From: Lutimaribacter pacificus
GTDB lineage: Bacteria; Pseudomonadota; Alphaproteobacteria; Rhodobacterales; Rhodobacteraceae
Direction of reading: 5' to 3'
Assembly: GCF_900142185.1 (NCBI RefSeq)
Contig: NZ_FQZZ01000001.1
Coordinates: 434,001 to 498,000, forward strand
DNA: 64,000 nt
The position numbers were made by a program, and so were the translations under genes. Shown piece after piece: positions 1-8,857 of this stretch (position 1 is the stretch's first letter; each line of letters starts with the position of its first letter). The notes under the pieces are model-generated. The model did not search any database. It was not told the origin of the DNA and worked only from the letters and a program-made list of their open reading frames with translations.

Positions 1-2
1 AG

Positions 3-776
3 ATGACCGGGCAGGGCAGGCTGACCCAGCCCAACGGCGATGTCTACGAAGGCGCCTTCGTCTCGGGCCGGCGCGAGGGGCTGGGCAAGCTGACCTATGC
101 CAACGGCGATATCTACGAGGGCGAGTTCGAGGACGACCGCCGCCACGGGCAGGGCAGTTTCACCGGCACCGACGGCTACCGTTACCAGGGTTCGTGGGTC
201 GCGGGCCAGATCGAGGGGCAGGGCCGCGTCACCTATCCCGACGGCTCGGTCTACGAGGGGCAGTTCCGCAACGACCTGGCCGATGGCGAGGGCAAGATCA
301 CCTATCCCGACGGCTCGACCTACGAAGGCCAGTGGCGCGCGGGGGTGATCGAGGGGCAGGGCAAGGCCACCTATGCCAACGGGCTGGTCTACGAAGGCGC
401 CTACCAGGATGCCAGGAACCACGGCTTCGGCGTGATGACATACCCTGACGGCTACCGCTACGAGGGCGAATGGCAGAACGGCCAGCGCCACGGCCAGGGC
501 AAGGCCACCTATCCCGACGGCACGGTCTACGAGGGCCAGTTCGCCGGCGGCCAGCGCGAAGGCACCGGCAGCATCGTGATGCCCGACGGGTTCCGCTACG
601 AAGGCCAGTGGCAGGCGGGCGAGATTTCGGGGCGCGGGGTGGCGACCTATGCCAATGGCGATGTCTACGAGGGCATGTTCCGCGCCGGCAAGCGCCAGGG
701 CGAGGGCACCATGCGCTATGCCACCGGGGAAGAGGCCTCCGGCACCTGGGAAAACGGCGCGCTGACGCAGGAATGA
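3..776 (+). CDS. MORN-repeat protein (5' end probably outside the window)
   Basis: About eleven consecutive 23-residue MORN repeats fill the whole visible protein. Each follows the pattern GxGxxTYxNGDxYEGxF, for example GKLTYANGDIYEGEF near residues 27-42, and the last repeat (about 234-257) is degenerate. MORN repeats form elongated beta-hairpin sheets that bind lipids or proteins; in bacteria their partners are mostly unknown. The visible ATG falls at the start of a repeat with only two bases before it, and there is no signal peptide. The true start is therefore probably upstream and the protein longer. No catalytic domain is visible in this part. Family assignment is certain; function is not known. 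Confidence 0.85.
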   Translation: MTGQGRLTQPNGDVYEGAFVSGRREGLGKLTYANGDIYEGEFEDDRRHGQGSFTGTDGYRYQGSWVAGQIEGQGRVTYPDGSVYEGQFRNDLADGEGKITYPDGSTYEGQWRAGVIEGQGKATYANGLVYEGAYQDARNHGFGVMTYPDGYRYEGEWQNGQRHGQGKATYPDGTVYEGQFAGGQREGTGSIVMPDGFRYEGQWQAGEISGRGVATYANGDVYEGMFRAGKRQGEGTMRYATGEEASGTWENGALTQE

Positions 777-862
777 CGGGCCGGCCCGTATCGGGCGCGC
801 TGTCGCGCGCAGTATATCTCGGCGGCGGACCTTCGGCCCTGTGCCTCGGGGCGCCTTCGGCG

Positions 863-890
863 AGAGTATTTCCGGCAAGATGAAGCGGCA
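863..890 (-). repeat. Dispersed intergenic repeat, copy A
   Basis: Contains TATTTCCGGCAAGATGAAG followed by CGGCA. It is identical over 28 bases to the reverse complement of copy B (1024-1051), so the two form a long inverted repeat with a loop of about 130 bases. A small GC hairpin (GCGCCTTCGGCG) lies just before it. In the sense of the MORN gene it follows the stop codon by about 90 bases. Strand is given so that plus means the CTTCATC... orientation. Confidence 0.8.
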
Positions 891-1023
891 CGGTCCACCC
901 CGCCCCGGCACTGGCGTATCCGCATCCGGCCGGGAACGGGGCTTCACCTTGCACGCCCATCGGCTCTCCAGCCTGTGACGCGCGGGAAGGATGGAGCGAA
1001 ACGGGTTAATCCGGGGTAAACCC

Positions 1024-1051
1024 TGCCGCTTCATCTTGCCGGAAATACTCT
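1024..1051 (+). repeat. Dispersed intergenic repeat, copy B
   Basis: Reverse complement of copy A over 28 bases, reading TGCCG then CTTCATCTTGCCGGAAATA. It is followed at 1060-1080 by a perfect 8-bp stem hairpin with loop GCAAA. The repeat-plus-GC-hairpin arrangement recurs at copy D. Confidence 0.8.
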
Positions 1052-1212
1052 GCGGGGGTGTGGGGGTGCAAAACCCCCACTGCATACCCCAGGGGCCGGG
1101 CGGAAACAGGTGTTTTTCCTCTTTCCAAGCAGGCGCATCCGGTCTATACGCGCGGCTTCACGCGGGCGGTACAGCCTTGGAGGGCCCCCGCACCAACATA
1201 TGGAGAATTCAA

Positions 1213-1869
1213 ATGGCTGGAGAAATTCCTGATCTTCAGGCCGAAGTTCGGACGGGGACAGGCAAGGGCGCCGCTCGTCAGGCACGGCGCAACGGCATGG
1301 TGCCGGGGATCGTTTTCGGCGGCGACGTCGATCCGCTTCCCATCAATATCCCCTTCAACGCGCTGCTCAAGCGCCTGAAGTCCGGTCGCTTCAAGTCGAC
1401 CCTCTTCAACCTCAAGGTTGAAGGGCATGACGACGTGCGTGTGATCTGCCGCGACGTGCAGCGCGACGTGGTCAAGGATCTGCCGACGCATCTGGACCTG
1501 ATGCGCCTGCGCCGCACCACCAAGATCAACCTTTTCATCCCGGTCGAGTTCCTGAACGAGGAAACCGCGCCCGGCATCAAGAAGGGCGGCGTGCTGACCG
1601 TCGTGCGCCCCGAGGTGGAACTGGTTGTGACCGCGGGTGACATCCCCGAGAAGATCGTCGTCGATCTGGATGGCCTGAACATCGGCGACACCGTGACGAT
1701 TTCCTCGGTGACCCTGCCGGAAGGCGCGAAGCCCACGATCGACCGCGATTTCGTGATCGCCAACATCTCGGCACCGTCGGGCCTGCGCGCGGCCGAGGAC
1801 GAGGCCGAGGGCGAAGAAGCCGCGGCCGACGAGGTGCCGGCCACCGAACAGGAGGGCGACGCCGAGTAA
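1213..1869 (+). CDS. rplY: 50S ribosomal protein L25/general stress protein Ctc
   Basis: L25 of the long Ctc type (218 aa). It binds 5S rRNA in the large ribosomal subunit. The N-terminal L25 domain (about residues 5-95) has the usual [20 protein letters not shown] stretch. It is followed by the beta-rich TL5/Ctc domain (about 100-195, with [19 protein letters not shown]) and an acidic tail rich in Glu and Ala. The start at 1213 is set by GGAG about seven bases upstream and by the family N-terminus; an in-frame start at 991 is rejected. A strong intrinsic terminator follows at 1901-1929, so it is probably transcribed alone or with an upstream promoter. pth comes next, as in many alphaproteobacteria. 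Confidence 0.95.
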   Translation: MAGEIPDLQAEVRTGTGKGAARQARRNGMVPGIVFGGDVDPLPINIPFNALLKRLKSGRFKSTLFNLKVEGHDDVRVICRDVQRDVVKDLPTHLDLMRLRRTTKINLFIPVEFLNEETAPGIKKGGVLTVVRPEVELVVTAGDIPEKIVVDLDGLNIGDTVTISSVTLPEGAKPTIDRDFVIANISAPSGLRAAEDEAEGEEAAADEVPATEQEGDAE

Positions 1870-1900
1870 ACGGCGCGCGCCCCGCGAGGGACAGACCGGA

Positions 1901-1929
1901 ACGGCGCGGGGATTTCCCGCGCCGTTTTT
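1901..1929 (+). terminator. Intrinsic terminator of rplY
   Basis: A perfect 10-bp stem (ACGGCGCGGG, loop GATTT, CCCGCGCCGT) runs directly into TTTTT, 31 bases after the rplY stop codon. Confidence 0.9.
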
Positions 1930-2005
1930 CTTTGCGCGGCCTCGGTCCATTGAAAAGGCCGGACCGGGCCAATATCCTGCAGCGCAGGAACAAGGAGCCT
2001 TGGCA

Positions 2006-2677
2006 ATGCAGCTTTGGGTGGGGCTGGGCAATCCCGGCGCGAAATACGCGGCCAACCGGCACAATATCGGGTTCATGGCGGTGGACCGCGTGGCCGAGGA
2101 TCACGGCTTTGCGCCTTGGCGGGCCAAGTTCCAGGGCCAGCTTTCCGAAGGGCGGCTGGGGGCCGACAAGGTGCTGCTGCTGAAGCCCGAAACCTTCATG
2201 AACCTCAGCGGCCAGTCGGTGGGCGAGGCGATGCGGTTCTACAAGCTGACGCCCGGGGACGTGACCGTGTTCCATGACGAGCTGGACCTCGCCCCCGGCA
2301 AGGTGCGGCTGAAGCGCGGCGGCGGCCATGCCGGGCATAACGGGTTGCGCTCGATCCACGCCCATATCGGCGAGGCCTATGCCCGCGTGCGGCTGGGGAT
2401 CGGCCATCCCGGCCACAAGGACCGGGTGGCGGCCTATGTCCTGTCGGATTTCGCCAGGGCCGATCAGGACTGGCTGGACGACCTGCTGCGCGGCATCGCG
2501 CGCGGCGCGCCGGACCTGGCGGCGGGCGACGGGCCGAAATTCCTCAACGCCATCGCGCAGGCCCGGCCCGCCCCGGCAAAGCCCGCATCGGCAAAGAAAC
2601 CCGACGCACCGAAACCCGAACCCGCGCCCGAAGACAGCCGCAGCCCGATGCAAAAACTGCTGGACCGCTTCAAGTGA
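2006..2677 (+). CDS. pth: Peptidyl-tRNA hydrolase
   Basis: Releases tRNA from peptidyl-tRNA dropped by ribosomes. The fold and active site are those of bacterial Pth: GLGNPG at residues 6-11 (Asn9), NRHNIGF with the catalytic His19, and the HDELDL loop near 90 with the conserved Asp. The core ends near residue 185 and a Pro/Ala/Lys-rich tail follows, common in alphaproteobacteria. The ATG at 2006 is preceded by AAGGAG at eight bases; the TTG at 2000 would lie too close to that site. The stop codon overlaps the GTG start of the next gene, so the two are translationally coupled. Confidence 0.95.
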   Translation: MQLWVGLGNPGAKYAANRHNIGFMAVDRVAEDHGFAPWRAKFQGQLSEGRLGADKVLLLKPETFMNLSGQSVGEAMRFYKLTPGDVTVFHDELDLAPGKVRLKRGGGHAGHNGLRSIHAHIGEAYARVRLGIGHPGHKDRVAAYVLSDFARADQDWLDDLLRGIARGAPDLAAGDGPKFLNAIAQARPAPAKPASAKKPDAPKPEPAPEDSRSPMQKLLDRFK

Positions 2678-3708
2678 GGTTGCAAACCGCGCTGCGCGAG
2701 CAGGCGGGCCATTGCGCCGCCCTCGGCTCGCCCTTCATGGCGCGGCTGATGGGGTTATGCGCCGATCACTGGCCGCTGGACCGCACAATCGCCGCCCGGA
2801 TGGAGGCATGGCCGGGCGATATCGGGCCCAAGGCTGTGTCGCTGCCGCTGCGGCTGGCGGGCGGGCTGCACGCGCTGGCCCTGACGGGGGTGGCGCCGGA
2901 GCTGGCCGCCGCCTATCCACCGAACGCGGCGTCAGATGCGCAACTGCTGGCCGCGCTGCGGGGCGCGATGCGGGATCATGCCGCTTTCCTCGACCGCTGG
3001 ATCGACAGCGCGCCGCAAACGAACGAGCTGGGCCGCTCGGCGGTGCTGATTGCCGCCGCGCGTTTTCTGGCGGCGCGGCATGGCCTGCCCTTCGTGTTGA
3101 GCGAGTTGGGGGCAAGCGCCGGGCTGAACCTGCATTTCGACCGCTACGCCCTGCGTGTGGGTGGGCGCGCATACGGCCCGACCGATCCTGTTCTGGCGCT
3201 GGAGCCCGACTGGCACGGCCCCGACCCCGAATCCGCCGAGATCGAAATCGCGGCGCGCGCGGGTGTCGACCTCAACCCGCTCGACCCTTCGGACAGGGAC
3301 GATGCGCTGCGCCTTCTGGCTTATCTCTGGCCGGACCAGGAGGCTCGGCTGGCGCGCACCCGCGCGGCGCTGACCCTGCCGCCCGCGCCGGTGGCGCGGG
3401 GCGATGCGATCGACTGGCTTGAGGCGCGCCTTGCCACGCCACAGCCCGGCCGCCTGCACCTGATCTGTCACACCGTCGCGTGGCAGTATTTTCCCGCCGC
3501 CGCGCAGGCAAGGGGCCGCGCGATGATCGAGGCCGCCGGCGCCGCCGCGACGGAGGACGCGCCGCTGGCCTGGCTGGGGCTGGAGGCGGACGGGGACACG
3601 CCCGGCGCGGCGCTGACCCTGCGGATGTGGCCCGGCGATCTGCGGCTGGGGCTGGGCCGCGCGTGCTTTCACGGCCGATGGGTGCATTGGGCGCCTCCAA
3701 CCGGCTGA
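2674..3708 (+). CDS. DUF2332 family protein
   Basis: A 344-aa cytoplasmic protein of the DUF2332 family. Typical elements are an N-terminal helical part with a FMARLMGLCADHW-like stretch, LSELGASAGLNLHFDRY near residues 140-157, and a C-terminal half with LHLICHTVAWQY. The glycine-rich segment after the acidic residue recalls a nucleotide- or SAM-binding turn, but no enzymatic role is established for the family. It starts at a GTG inside the pth stop codon (GTGA overlap), so it depends on pth translation. Function unknown. Confidence 0.8.
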   Translation: MRLQTALREQAGHCAALGSPFMARLMGLCADHWPLDRTIAARMEAWPGDIGPKAVSLPLRLAGGLHALALTGVAPELAAAYPPNAASDAQLLAALRGAMRDHAAFLDRWIDSAPQTNELGRSAVLIAAARFLAARHGLPFVLSELGASAGLNLHFDRYALRVGGRAYGPTDPVLALEPDWHGPDPESAEIEIAARAGVDLNPLDPSDRDDALRLLAYLWPDQEARLARTRAALTLPPAPVARGDAIDWLEARLATPQPGRLHLICHTVAWQYFPAAAQARGRAMIEAAGAAATEDAPLAWLGLEADGDTPGAALTLRMWPGDLRLGLGRACFHGRWVHWAPPTG

Positions 3709-3779
3709 CCCGACGCTCCCCTTGTTTTTGACACCCTGCCATGCTGCACTTGCCCCGGTGAGATCGGGAGGTGAGAGCC

Positions 3780-4952
3780 ATGCGGGCAACCCTGCGCGTC
3801 CTTGGGCGTATCGTTGTGCTACTGCTGCTGGCGGCGGTTGTCGTCGGCATCTGGAAACGGGACGAGCTGTCGCGGCTCTGGGCGGTGAATTCGCTTTTTT
3901 CGGAAGAGCGGATCGTGCAGAATTTTTCCTCGATGGACCGGCTCTTTTTCGCCCGGACCATGCCGCGCGGCGACGATCCGGTGGCCCCGCTGCCGCAGGG
4001 CGCGGCGATGGCGCTGCCCGAGGGCGCCGATACGTGGATCACAGACCGCGCCGTGACTTCGCTGATCGTGCTGCGCGACGGGGCGATCCGGCACGAAAGC
4101 TATCACCTGGGCACCGGCGCCGACGACCGGCGGATTTCCTGGTCGGTCGCCAAGAGTTTCCTGTCGGTGCTGACCGGCATCGTGATGGCCGAGGGCGCGA
4201 TCGGCAGCCTGGACGATCCGGTGACGGACTACGCCCCGGAACTGCGCGGCAGCGCCTATGACGGGGCCAGCCTGCGCAACGTGCTTCAGATGGCCAGCGG
4301 CGTGGAATTCGACGAGGATTACCTGAAGTTTTCATCGGATATAAACAGGATGGGCCGTGTTCTGGCGCTTGGCGGCTCGATGGATGGGTTCGCCGCTGGC
4401 CAGCAGAAACAGGCCGGGCCGCCCGGTGAGGCATGGCGCTATGTCTCGATCGATACCCATGTTCTGGGCATGGTGCTGCGCGGCGCGACGGGCCGCCCGG
4501 TGACCGAACTGATGCAGGAAAAGCTGATCGTGCCGCTGGGGCTTGAGGCCGATCCCTATTACGTCACCGACGGGTTCGGCACCGCCTTCGTGCTGGGCGG
4601 GCTGAACCTGCGCAGCCGCGATTACGCGCGGTTCGGCCAGATGGTGCTGCAGGACGGGCAATGGCAGGGCCGGCAGATCGTGCCGCCGGCGTGGCTGGCC
4701 GAAAGCACCGTGCCGTCGGCGCCCACCGCGCCCGGCGCCGAGCAGTACGGCTATCAGTGGTGGATGCCGAAGGACGCCGCCGAGGGCGAGGTCTATGGAC
4801 GCGGCATTTACGGGCAATACCTGTTCATCGACCGTGCGCGCGGCGTGGTGATCGTCACCACCGCCGCAGACCGGCAATTCCGCGACGAGGGCGTGCATGA
4901 CGGTAACATCGCCATGCTGCGCCGGATCGCCCGCGCGGCGGCAGGAGGGTAA
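3780..4952 (+). CDS. Serine hydrolase, class C beta-lactamase-like
   Basis: A 390-aa membrane-anchored or exported serine hydrolase of the beta-lactamase/AmpC-like family. An N-terminal hydrophobic segment (about residues 4-23) acts as signal or anchor. The SxxK nucleophile motif is in WSVAKSF, and a second-motif region (YVSIDTHVLGM) replaces the usual YxN. A conserved C-terminal block follows (GYGYQWWMP, then YGQYLFIDRARGVVIVTTA). Such proteins act on D-amino-acid peptides, esters or lactams, so beta-lactam resistance should not be assumed. Start ATG 3780 is preceded by GGGAGGTGAG. DUF2237 follows three bases after the stop, suggesting one operon. Confidence 0.85.
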   Translation: MRATLRVLGRIVVLLLLAAVVVGIWKRDELSRLWAVNSLFSEERIVQNFSSMDRLFFARTMPRGDDPVAPLPQGAAMALPEGADTWITDRAVTSLIVLRDGAIRHESYHLGTGADDRRISWSVAKSFLSVLTGIVMAEGAIGSLDDPVTDYAPELRGSAYDGASLRNVLQMASGVEFDEDYLKFSSDINRMGRVLALGGSMDGFAAGQQKQAGPPGEAWRYVSIDTHVLGMVLRGATGRPVTELMQEKLIVPLGLEADPYYVTDGFGTAFVLGGLNLRSRDYARFGQMVLQDGQWQGRQIVPPAWLAESTVPSAPTAPGAEQYGYQWWMPKDAAEGEVYGRGIYGQYLFIDRARGVVIVTTAADRQFRDEGVHDGNIAMLRRIARAAAGG

Positions 4953-4955
4953 GGC

Positions 4956-5333
4956 ATGACGATCCAAAAGGACGCATCGGTGAACGTGCTGGGCGGCGCG
5001 CTGGAAAGCTGCTCGTCCGACCCGCTGACCGGGTTCTTCCGCGACGGGCATTGCAACACCTGCGCCGAGGATCAGGGCAGCCACACGGTCTGTGCCATCA
5101 TGACCGCCGAGTTCCTGGCCTATTCGAAATACGTGGGCAACGACCTGTCCACCCCGCGCCCCGGGTTCGGCTTTGCCGGCCTCAAGCCGGGCGACCGCTG
5201 GTGCCTGTGCGCGGCGCGTTTCCTGCAGGCCCATGACGAGGGCTGCGCGCCCCGGGTGCACCTGGCCGCGACCCATATCCGCGCGCTCGATATCGTTCCG
5301 CTGGCGGTGCTCCGGGCCCATGCCGCCGGTTAG
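4956..5333 (+). CDS. DUF2237 family protein
   Basis: A 125-aa protein of the DUF2237 family, recognised by NVLGGALESCSSDPLTGFFRD at the N-terminus and by its conserved cysteines in CNTCAEDQGSHTVCA (about 30-44) and RWCLCAARF (about 80-88). The spacing of cysteines suggests metal or disulfide chemistry, but no function is established. It begins three bases after the serine hydrolase stop and is probably cotranscribed with it. Confidence 0.85.
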   Translation: MTIQKDASVNVLGGALESCSSDPLTGFFRDGHCNTCAEDQGSHTVCAIMTAEFLAYSKYVGNDLSTPRPGFGFAGLKPGDRWCLCAARFLQAHDEGCAPRVHLAATHIRALDIVPLAVLRAHAAG

Positions 5334-5453
5334 GGGGCGGTCAAAACCGCGCATTGTGGCCCCTGGCCGCCGCTGTTAGGGTCCGCGGGCCAGCCAGGAA
5401 GGCCGCTTGCCCCCTGCCAGCCTGCATTTCCACAGGATCGAGGACAAACAGCG

Positions 5454-5774
5454 ATGAGCTTTATCGCCATGAACCGTTTTCGCGTGGCCCCCGGGCGCGA
5501 GGAAGATTTCGAAACCATCTGGAAGACCCGCGAAAGCCGCCTGAAAGAGATGACGGGATTTCGTGAATTCCGCCTGCTCAAAGGGCCGGAAGGCGAGGGA
5601 TACACGCTCTATTCCAGCCACGCGATCTGGGACAGCCGGGCCGATTTCGAGGCCTGGACGAAATCCGAACAGTTCCGCGATGCGCACAGGAACGCGGGCC
5701 GGAACCGGACCGAGGGGGTCATGATCGGCCGGCCCGAGTTCGAGGGGTTCGAAACCGTCATGCACGAGGTCTGA
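5454..5774 (+). CDS. Antibiotic biosynthesis monooxygenase-domain protein, IsdG-like heme oxygenase candidate
   Basis: A 106-aa ABM-domain protein. Residues Asn7, Trp68 and His78 sit at the spacing of the Asn-Trp-His set used by IsdG/IsdI heme-degrading enzymes (Asn7/Trp66/His76 there), within MSFIAMNRF, DFEAWTKSEQF and RDAHRN. A role in cytosolic heme breakdown and iron release is therefore plausible. Many ABM proteins have other activities, and no heme uptake gene is adjacent. It stands alone, convergent with trpB (stops about 30 bases apart). Confidence 0.7.
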   Translation: MSFIAMNRFRVAPGREEDFETIWKTRESRLKEMTGFREFRLLKGPEGEGYTLYSSHAIWDSRADFEAWTKSEQFRDAHRNAGRNRTEGVMIGRPEFEGFETVMHEV

Positions 5775-5805
5775 TCCGGCCCCGAAGGGCGCGGGGGCCG
5801 TTGCG

Positions 5806-7059
5806 TCAGTCGCTGTCGCGGCCCACCGTGTCCGACATGTCGAAACCGAGGTGCCGGGCGACGGTAAAGATATCCTTGTCGCCGCGCCCGCACATGTTCA
5901 TCACGATGATATGGTCGCGCGGCAGGTCGGGGGCGATCTTCATCACATGGGCCAGCGCGTGGCAGGGTTCCAGCGCGGGAATGATCCCCTCGGTCGCGCA
6001 GGACAGCTGGAACGCCTCCAGCGCCTCCTTGTCGGTGATCGCGACATACTCGGCCCGGCCGATATCGTGCAGCCAGGCATGTTCCGGCCCGATGCCCGGA
6101 TAATCCAGCCCCGCCGAGATCGAGAACCCTTCGAGGATCTGGCCGTCATCGTCCTGCAGCAGGTAGGTGCGGTTGCCATGCAGCACGCCGGGCCGCCCGC
6201 CGGTCAGCGAGGCGCAATGCTCCATCTTCTCGGTCACGCCCTTGCCGCCGGCCTCGACCCCGATGATGCGCACCGAGGCGTCGTCGAGGAACGGATAGAA
6301 CAGGCCCATCGCGTTGGACCCGCCGCCGATCGCGGCGATCACCGTGTCGGGCAGGCGGCCTTCGCCTTCCTGTTCGGCCAGTTGCCAGCGCACCTCCTTG
6401 CCGATGATCGACTGGAAATCGCGCACCATCGCCGGGTAGGGGTGCGGCCCGGCCACCGTGCCGATGCAATAGAACGTGTCACGCACATTGGTCACCCAGT
6501 CGCGCAACGCGTCGTTCATCGCGTCCTTCAGCGTGCCGCGGCCCGATGTCACCGGGATCACCTCGGCGCCCAGCAGGCGCATGCGGAACACGTTGGGCGC
6601 CTGGCGCTCGACATCGTGCTTGCCCATGTAGACCACGCATTTCAGCCCGAACTTGGCGCAGACCGTGGCGGTCGCCACCCCGTGCTGCCCGGCGCCGGTT
6701 TCGGCGATGATGCGTTTCTTGCCCATGCGGCGGGCAAGGATGATCTGCCCCAGCACGTTGTTGATCTTGTGCGCGCCGGTATGGTTCAGCTCGTCCCGCT
6801 TGAGATAGATCCTGGCCCCGCCCAGGTGCTCGGTCAGCCGTTCGGCATAGTAGAGCGGCGAGGGGCGGCCGACATAATGCTTCCACAGGTCGTCCATCTC
6901 GGCCCAGAAATCCGGGTCGTCCTTGGCGCGGTCGTATTCCTCTTCCAGCGACAGGATCAGCGGCATCAGCGTTTCCGACACGAAACGCCCGCCGAAATCG
7001 CCGAACCGGCCCTTTTCGTCGGGGCCGTTCATGAAGGAGTTGAAAAGATCGTCGGCCAT
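5806..7059 (-). CDS. trpB: Tryptophan synthase beta chain
   Basis: Joins indole and serine to make tryptophan, with pyridoxal phosphate. It is 417 aa, full length. The PLP lysine is Lys98 in HTGAHKINN, and the phosphate-binding GGGSNAMG loop is present. The N-terminus MADDLFNSF and the upstream GGAGG-like sequence set the start at 7059; a longer in-frame extension to 7128 is rejected. It lies downstream of trpF across a gap of about 200 bases. trpA is not in the window. Confidence 0.97.
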   Translation of the reverse strand: MADDLFNSFMNGPDEKGRFGDFGGRFVSETLMPLILSLEEEYDRAKDDPDFWAEMDDLWKHYVGRPSPLYYAERLTEHLGGARIYLKRDELNHTGAHKINNVLGQIILARRMGKKRIIAETGAGQHGVATATVCAKFGLKCVVYMGKHDVERQAPNVFRMRLLGAEVIPVTSGRGTLKDAMNDALRDWVTNVRDTFYCIGTVAGPHPYPAMVRDFQSIIGKEVRWQLAEQEGEGRLPDTVIAAIGGGSNAMGLFYPFLDDASVRIIGVEAGGKGVTEKMEHCASLTGGRPGVLHGNRTYLLQDDDGQILEGFSISAGLDYPGIGPEHAWLHDIGRAEYVAITDKEALEAFQLSCATEGIIPALEPCHALAHVMKIAPDLPRDHIIVMNMCGRGDKDIFTVARHLGFDMSDTVGRDSD

Positions 7060-7263
7060 CGTGGCGCCTCCCGGTTTCGTGGGGCTGGTGGTTCTGCGAC
7101 GTTTAAAGGCAAGTGCGGACAGGAGCAATAGAGGCCGGGCGACGCGGGCGCGCGGCGGATCGGTTCGGCGCGAGGGGAATACATTACGTAGCCGGATTTC
7201 GGAATGACGGTCGGGGGCAGGGCGGTCATCCGTGCAAAGCGGACCGCAACGGTCAGGCCCGGG

Positions 7264-7917
7264 TCAATCCGTCCCCGCCTGCGCCGCCACCACGAAGTCG
7301 CGGATCAGCGCCGCATCCTTGACCCCCGGCGCGCTTTCCACGCCCGAGGCCACGTCGACCTGCCGCGCGCCGGTCAGGCGCACCGCTTCGGCCACGTTGC
7401 CGGGCGTCAGTCCGCCCGCCAGCATCCATGGCTTCTGCCAGTATTTGCGCCCCTGCAAAAGCCGCCAGTCGAACCGCAGCCCGTTGCCGCCGGGCAGGAT
7501 CGCGCCCTCTGGCGGTTTTGCGTCGATCAGCAACTGGTCCACCACCGGCGCGTACAGGTCGATCCTTGGCAGGTCGGCCGCATCGGCGATGCCGATGGCC
7601 TTCATCACCGGGAGCCCGTGGCGGGCGCGGATTTCGGCCACCCGCTCGGGCGTTTCGCGCCCGTGCAGCTGCAGCATGTCCAGCGGCACCCCGGCCACGA
7701 TCCGGTCCAGCGTGGCGTCGTCGGCATCCACCACCAGCGCCACCTTGGCCAGCCCCGCGGGCGCGCGCAGCGCCAGCGCGCGGGCGGTTTCGATGGACAC
7801 GCAGCGCGGGCTTTTGGGAAAGAAGTTAAGGCCGATATAGGCCGCCCCGCCCGTGGCGGACGCGTCCACGTCCTCGGGCCGGGTCAGCCCGCATATCTTT
7901 ACGCGGATGCCGGGCAT
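7264..7917 (-). CDS. trpF: Phosphoribosylanthranilate isomerase
   Basis: Third step of tryptophan synthesis, an Amadori rearrangement on a TIM barrel. KICGLT carries the catalytic Cys near residue 9, and [15 protein letters not shown] carries the catalytic Asp. [14 protein letters not shown] near the end forms the phosphate-binding loop. The length (217 aa) is normal. The lapA-like gene ends seven bases upstream, giving the ihfB-lapA-trpF order common in Rhodobacteraceae. Confidence 0.96.
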   Translation of the reverse strand: MPGIRVKICGLTRPEDVDASATGGAAYIGLNFFPKSPRCVSIETARALALRAPAGLAKVALVVDADDATLDRIVAGVPLDMLQLHGRETPERVAEIRARHGLPVMKAIGIADAADLPRIDLYAPVVDQLLIDAKPPEGAILPGGNGLRFDWRLLQGRKYWQKPWMLAGGLTPGNVAEAVRLTGARQVDVASGVESAPGVKDAALIRDFVVAAQAGTD

Positions 7918-7924
7918 CGCGGGC

Positions 7925-8284
7925 TCAGCCGGCCTCGTCCAGAAGGGCCAGAACCTCGTCCTTGCCCTCGTTCTGGCGGGCCTTGTTGCGGCGCAGCTCG
8001 CGCTCCAGCTTCCTGACCTCGGATTGCTTGCGCGAGACCTCGGCGCGGTGCTTGTGCTCGCGGACCCATTCCCAGACGAAGCCCAGCAGCAGCCCGGCCA
8101 GCACGCCGCCGAACCCGACGGCGAAAAGCGGCAGCTCGACCGAGTAGCTCAGCAGCCCCATGCCGGGGATTTCGGCCAGCCCGTCGGGCAGGGTGTTGAG
8201 CGTCACGCTGGCGCGGTTGGCCAGCGCCAGGACGATCAGCACCACCGCGATCGCCGCAAGAATGGCGTAGCGGATGTAACGCAT
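7925..8284 (-). CDS. LapA-domain (DUF1049) membrane protein
   Basis: A 119-aa inner-membrane protein. It has two hydrophobic segments (about residues 6-24 and 52-72) and a charged cytoplasmic C-terminal coiled-coil-like helix (about 75-110, rich in Arg, Lys and Glu). This is the layout of lipopolysaccharide assembly protein A domain proteins, which in E. coli help control LpxC/LPS synthesis. The role here is inferred from the family only. It sits six bases after ihfB and just before trpF. Confidence 0.8.
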   Translation of the reverse strand: MRYIRYAILAAIAVVLIVLALANRASVTLNTLPDGLAEIPGMGLLSYSVELPLFAVGFGGVLAGLLLGFVWEWVREHKHRAEVSRKQSEVRKLERELRRNKARQNEGKDEVLALLDEAG

Positions 8285-8290
8285 GGTCTT

Positions 8291-8572
8291 TTACTTTCCG
8301 TTCAGGCGATCCCGCAAAAGCTTGCCGGTCTTGAAGAACGGCACATGCTTTTCCTCGACATGCACGGATTCGCCGGTGCGCGGGTTTCGGCCGGTGCGCG
8401 CATCGCGCTTCTTGACCGAAAACGCGCCGAAGCCCCGCAGTTCGACCCGGTCGCCCCGCGACATCGCCGCGGTGATTTCCTCGAAGATCGTGTTCACGAT
8501 CCTTTCGACATCCCGTTGATACAAGTGTGGGTTTTCGTCTGCGATCTTCTGAATCAGTTCCGACCTGATCAT
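8291..8572 (-). CDS. ihfB: Integration host factor subunit beta
   Basis: A DNA-bending HU/IHF-family protein (93 aa) that dimerises with IhfA. It has the typical N-terminal [17 protein letters not shown], the core [11 protein letters not shown]-like stretch (here [16 protein letters not shown]) and the DNA-inserting arm [10 protein letters not shown]. The start at 8572 matches the family; the longer reading from 8614 is rejected. It lies downstream of rpsA, separated by the rpsA terminator, and heads ihfB-lapA-trpF. Confidence 0.95.
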   Translation of the reverse strand: MIRSELIQKIADENPHLYQRDVERIVNTIFEEITAAMSRGDRVELRGFGAFSVKKRDARTGRNPRTGESVHVEEKHVPFFKTGKLLRDRLNGK

Positions 8573-8794
8573 TCCAAAAATCCCCCCCGCGTGCCTTCGA
8601 TCGCCGCAGTTCATTTTGCCCGACTATAGGGAGAAAACACGCCCACGGAAATAGCCGCGCACGGGCTTTGCGGGAATTCTGGCGTGATTCCGCGGCGATT
8701 CCGGGTAGGTGCAGGGGGGTGTTTGGATTATCCGGCCCGTGACAACGGGTTAGCCCGCCCGCCGCGCCGGGCATGATTCGGGCGATGTGCCACG

Positions 8795-8821
8795 AAAAAG
8801 GCCCCGCGCGATGGCGGGGCC
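8795..8821 (-). terminator. Intrinsic terminator of rpsA
   Basis: Read on the minus strand, the stem GGCCCCGC/GCGGGGCC is followed by TTTTT. It begins about 37 bases after the rpsA stop codon and separates rpsA from ihfB. Confidence 0.9.
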
Positions 8822-8857
8822 CTTCGATCTTTTGCGAATGTCACGCGGTGCGCGCGA

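Larger units (their letters stand above)
777..1212. other. Non-coding gap with an inverted pair of the dispersed repeat
   Basis: There is no convincing gene between the MORN protein and rplY. The gap holds two copies of the dispersed repeat in opposite orientation (863-890 and 1024-1051) and a G/C-rich hairpin at 1060-1080 (arms GTGGGGGT and ACCCCCAC). The rplY leader follows. An in-frame upstream extension of rplY from 991 is rejected because it runs through the repeat and lacks L25 similarity. Confidence 0.7.

Noticed and set aside
3780-4952. Beta-lactamase conferring resistance
   Set aside because: Only the SxxK motif is clear; the YxN motif is altered and many relatives are esterases or peptidases.
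5851-7131. Plus-strand reading frame of 426 codons opposite trpB
   Set aside because: Antisense to a full-length, motif-complete trpB; no ribosome-binding site or family resemblance.
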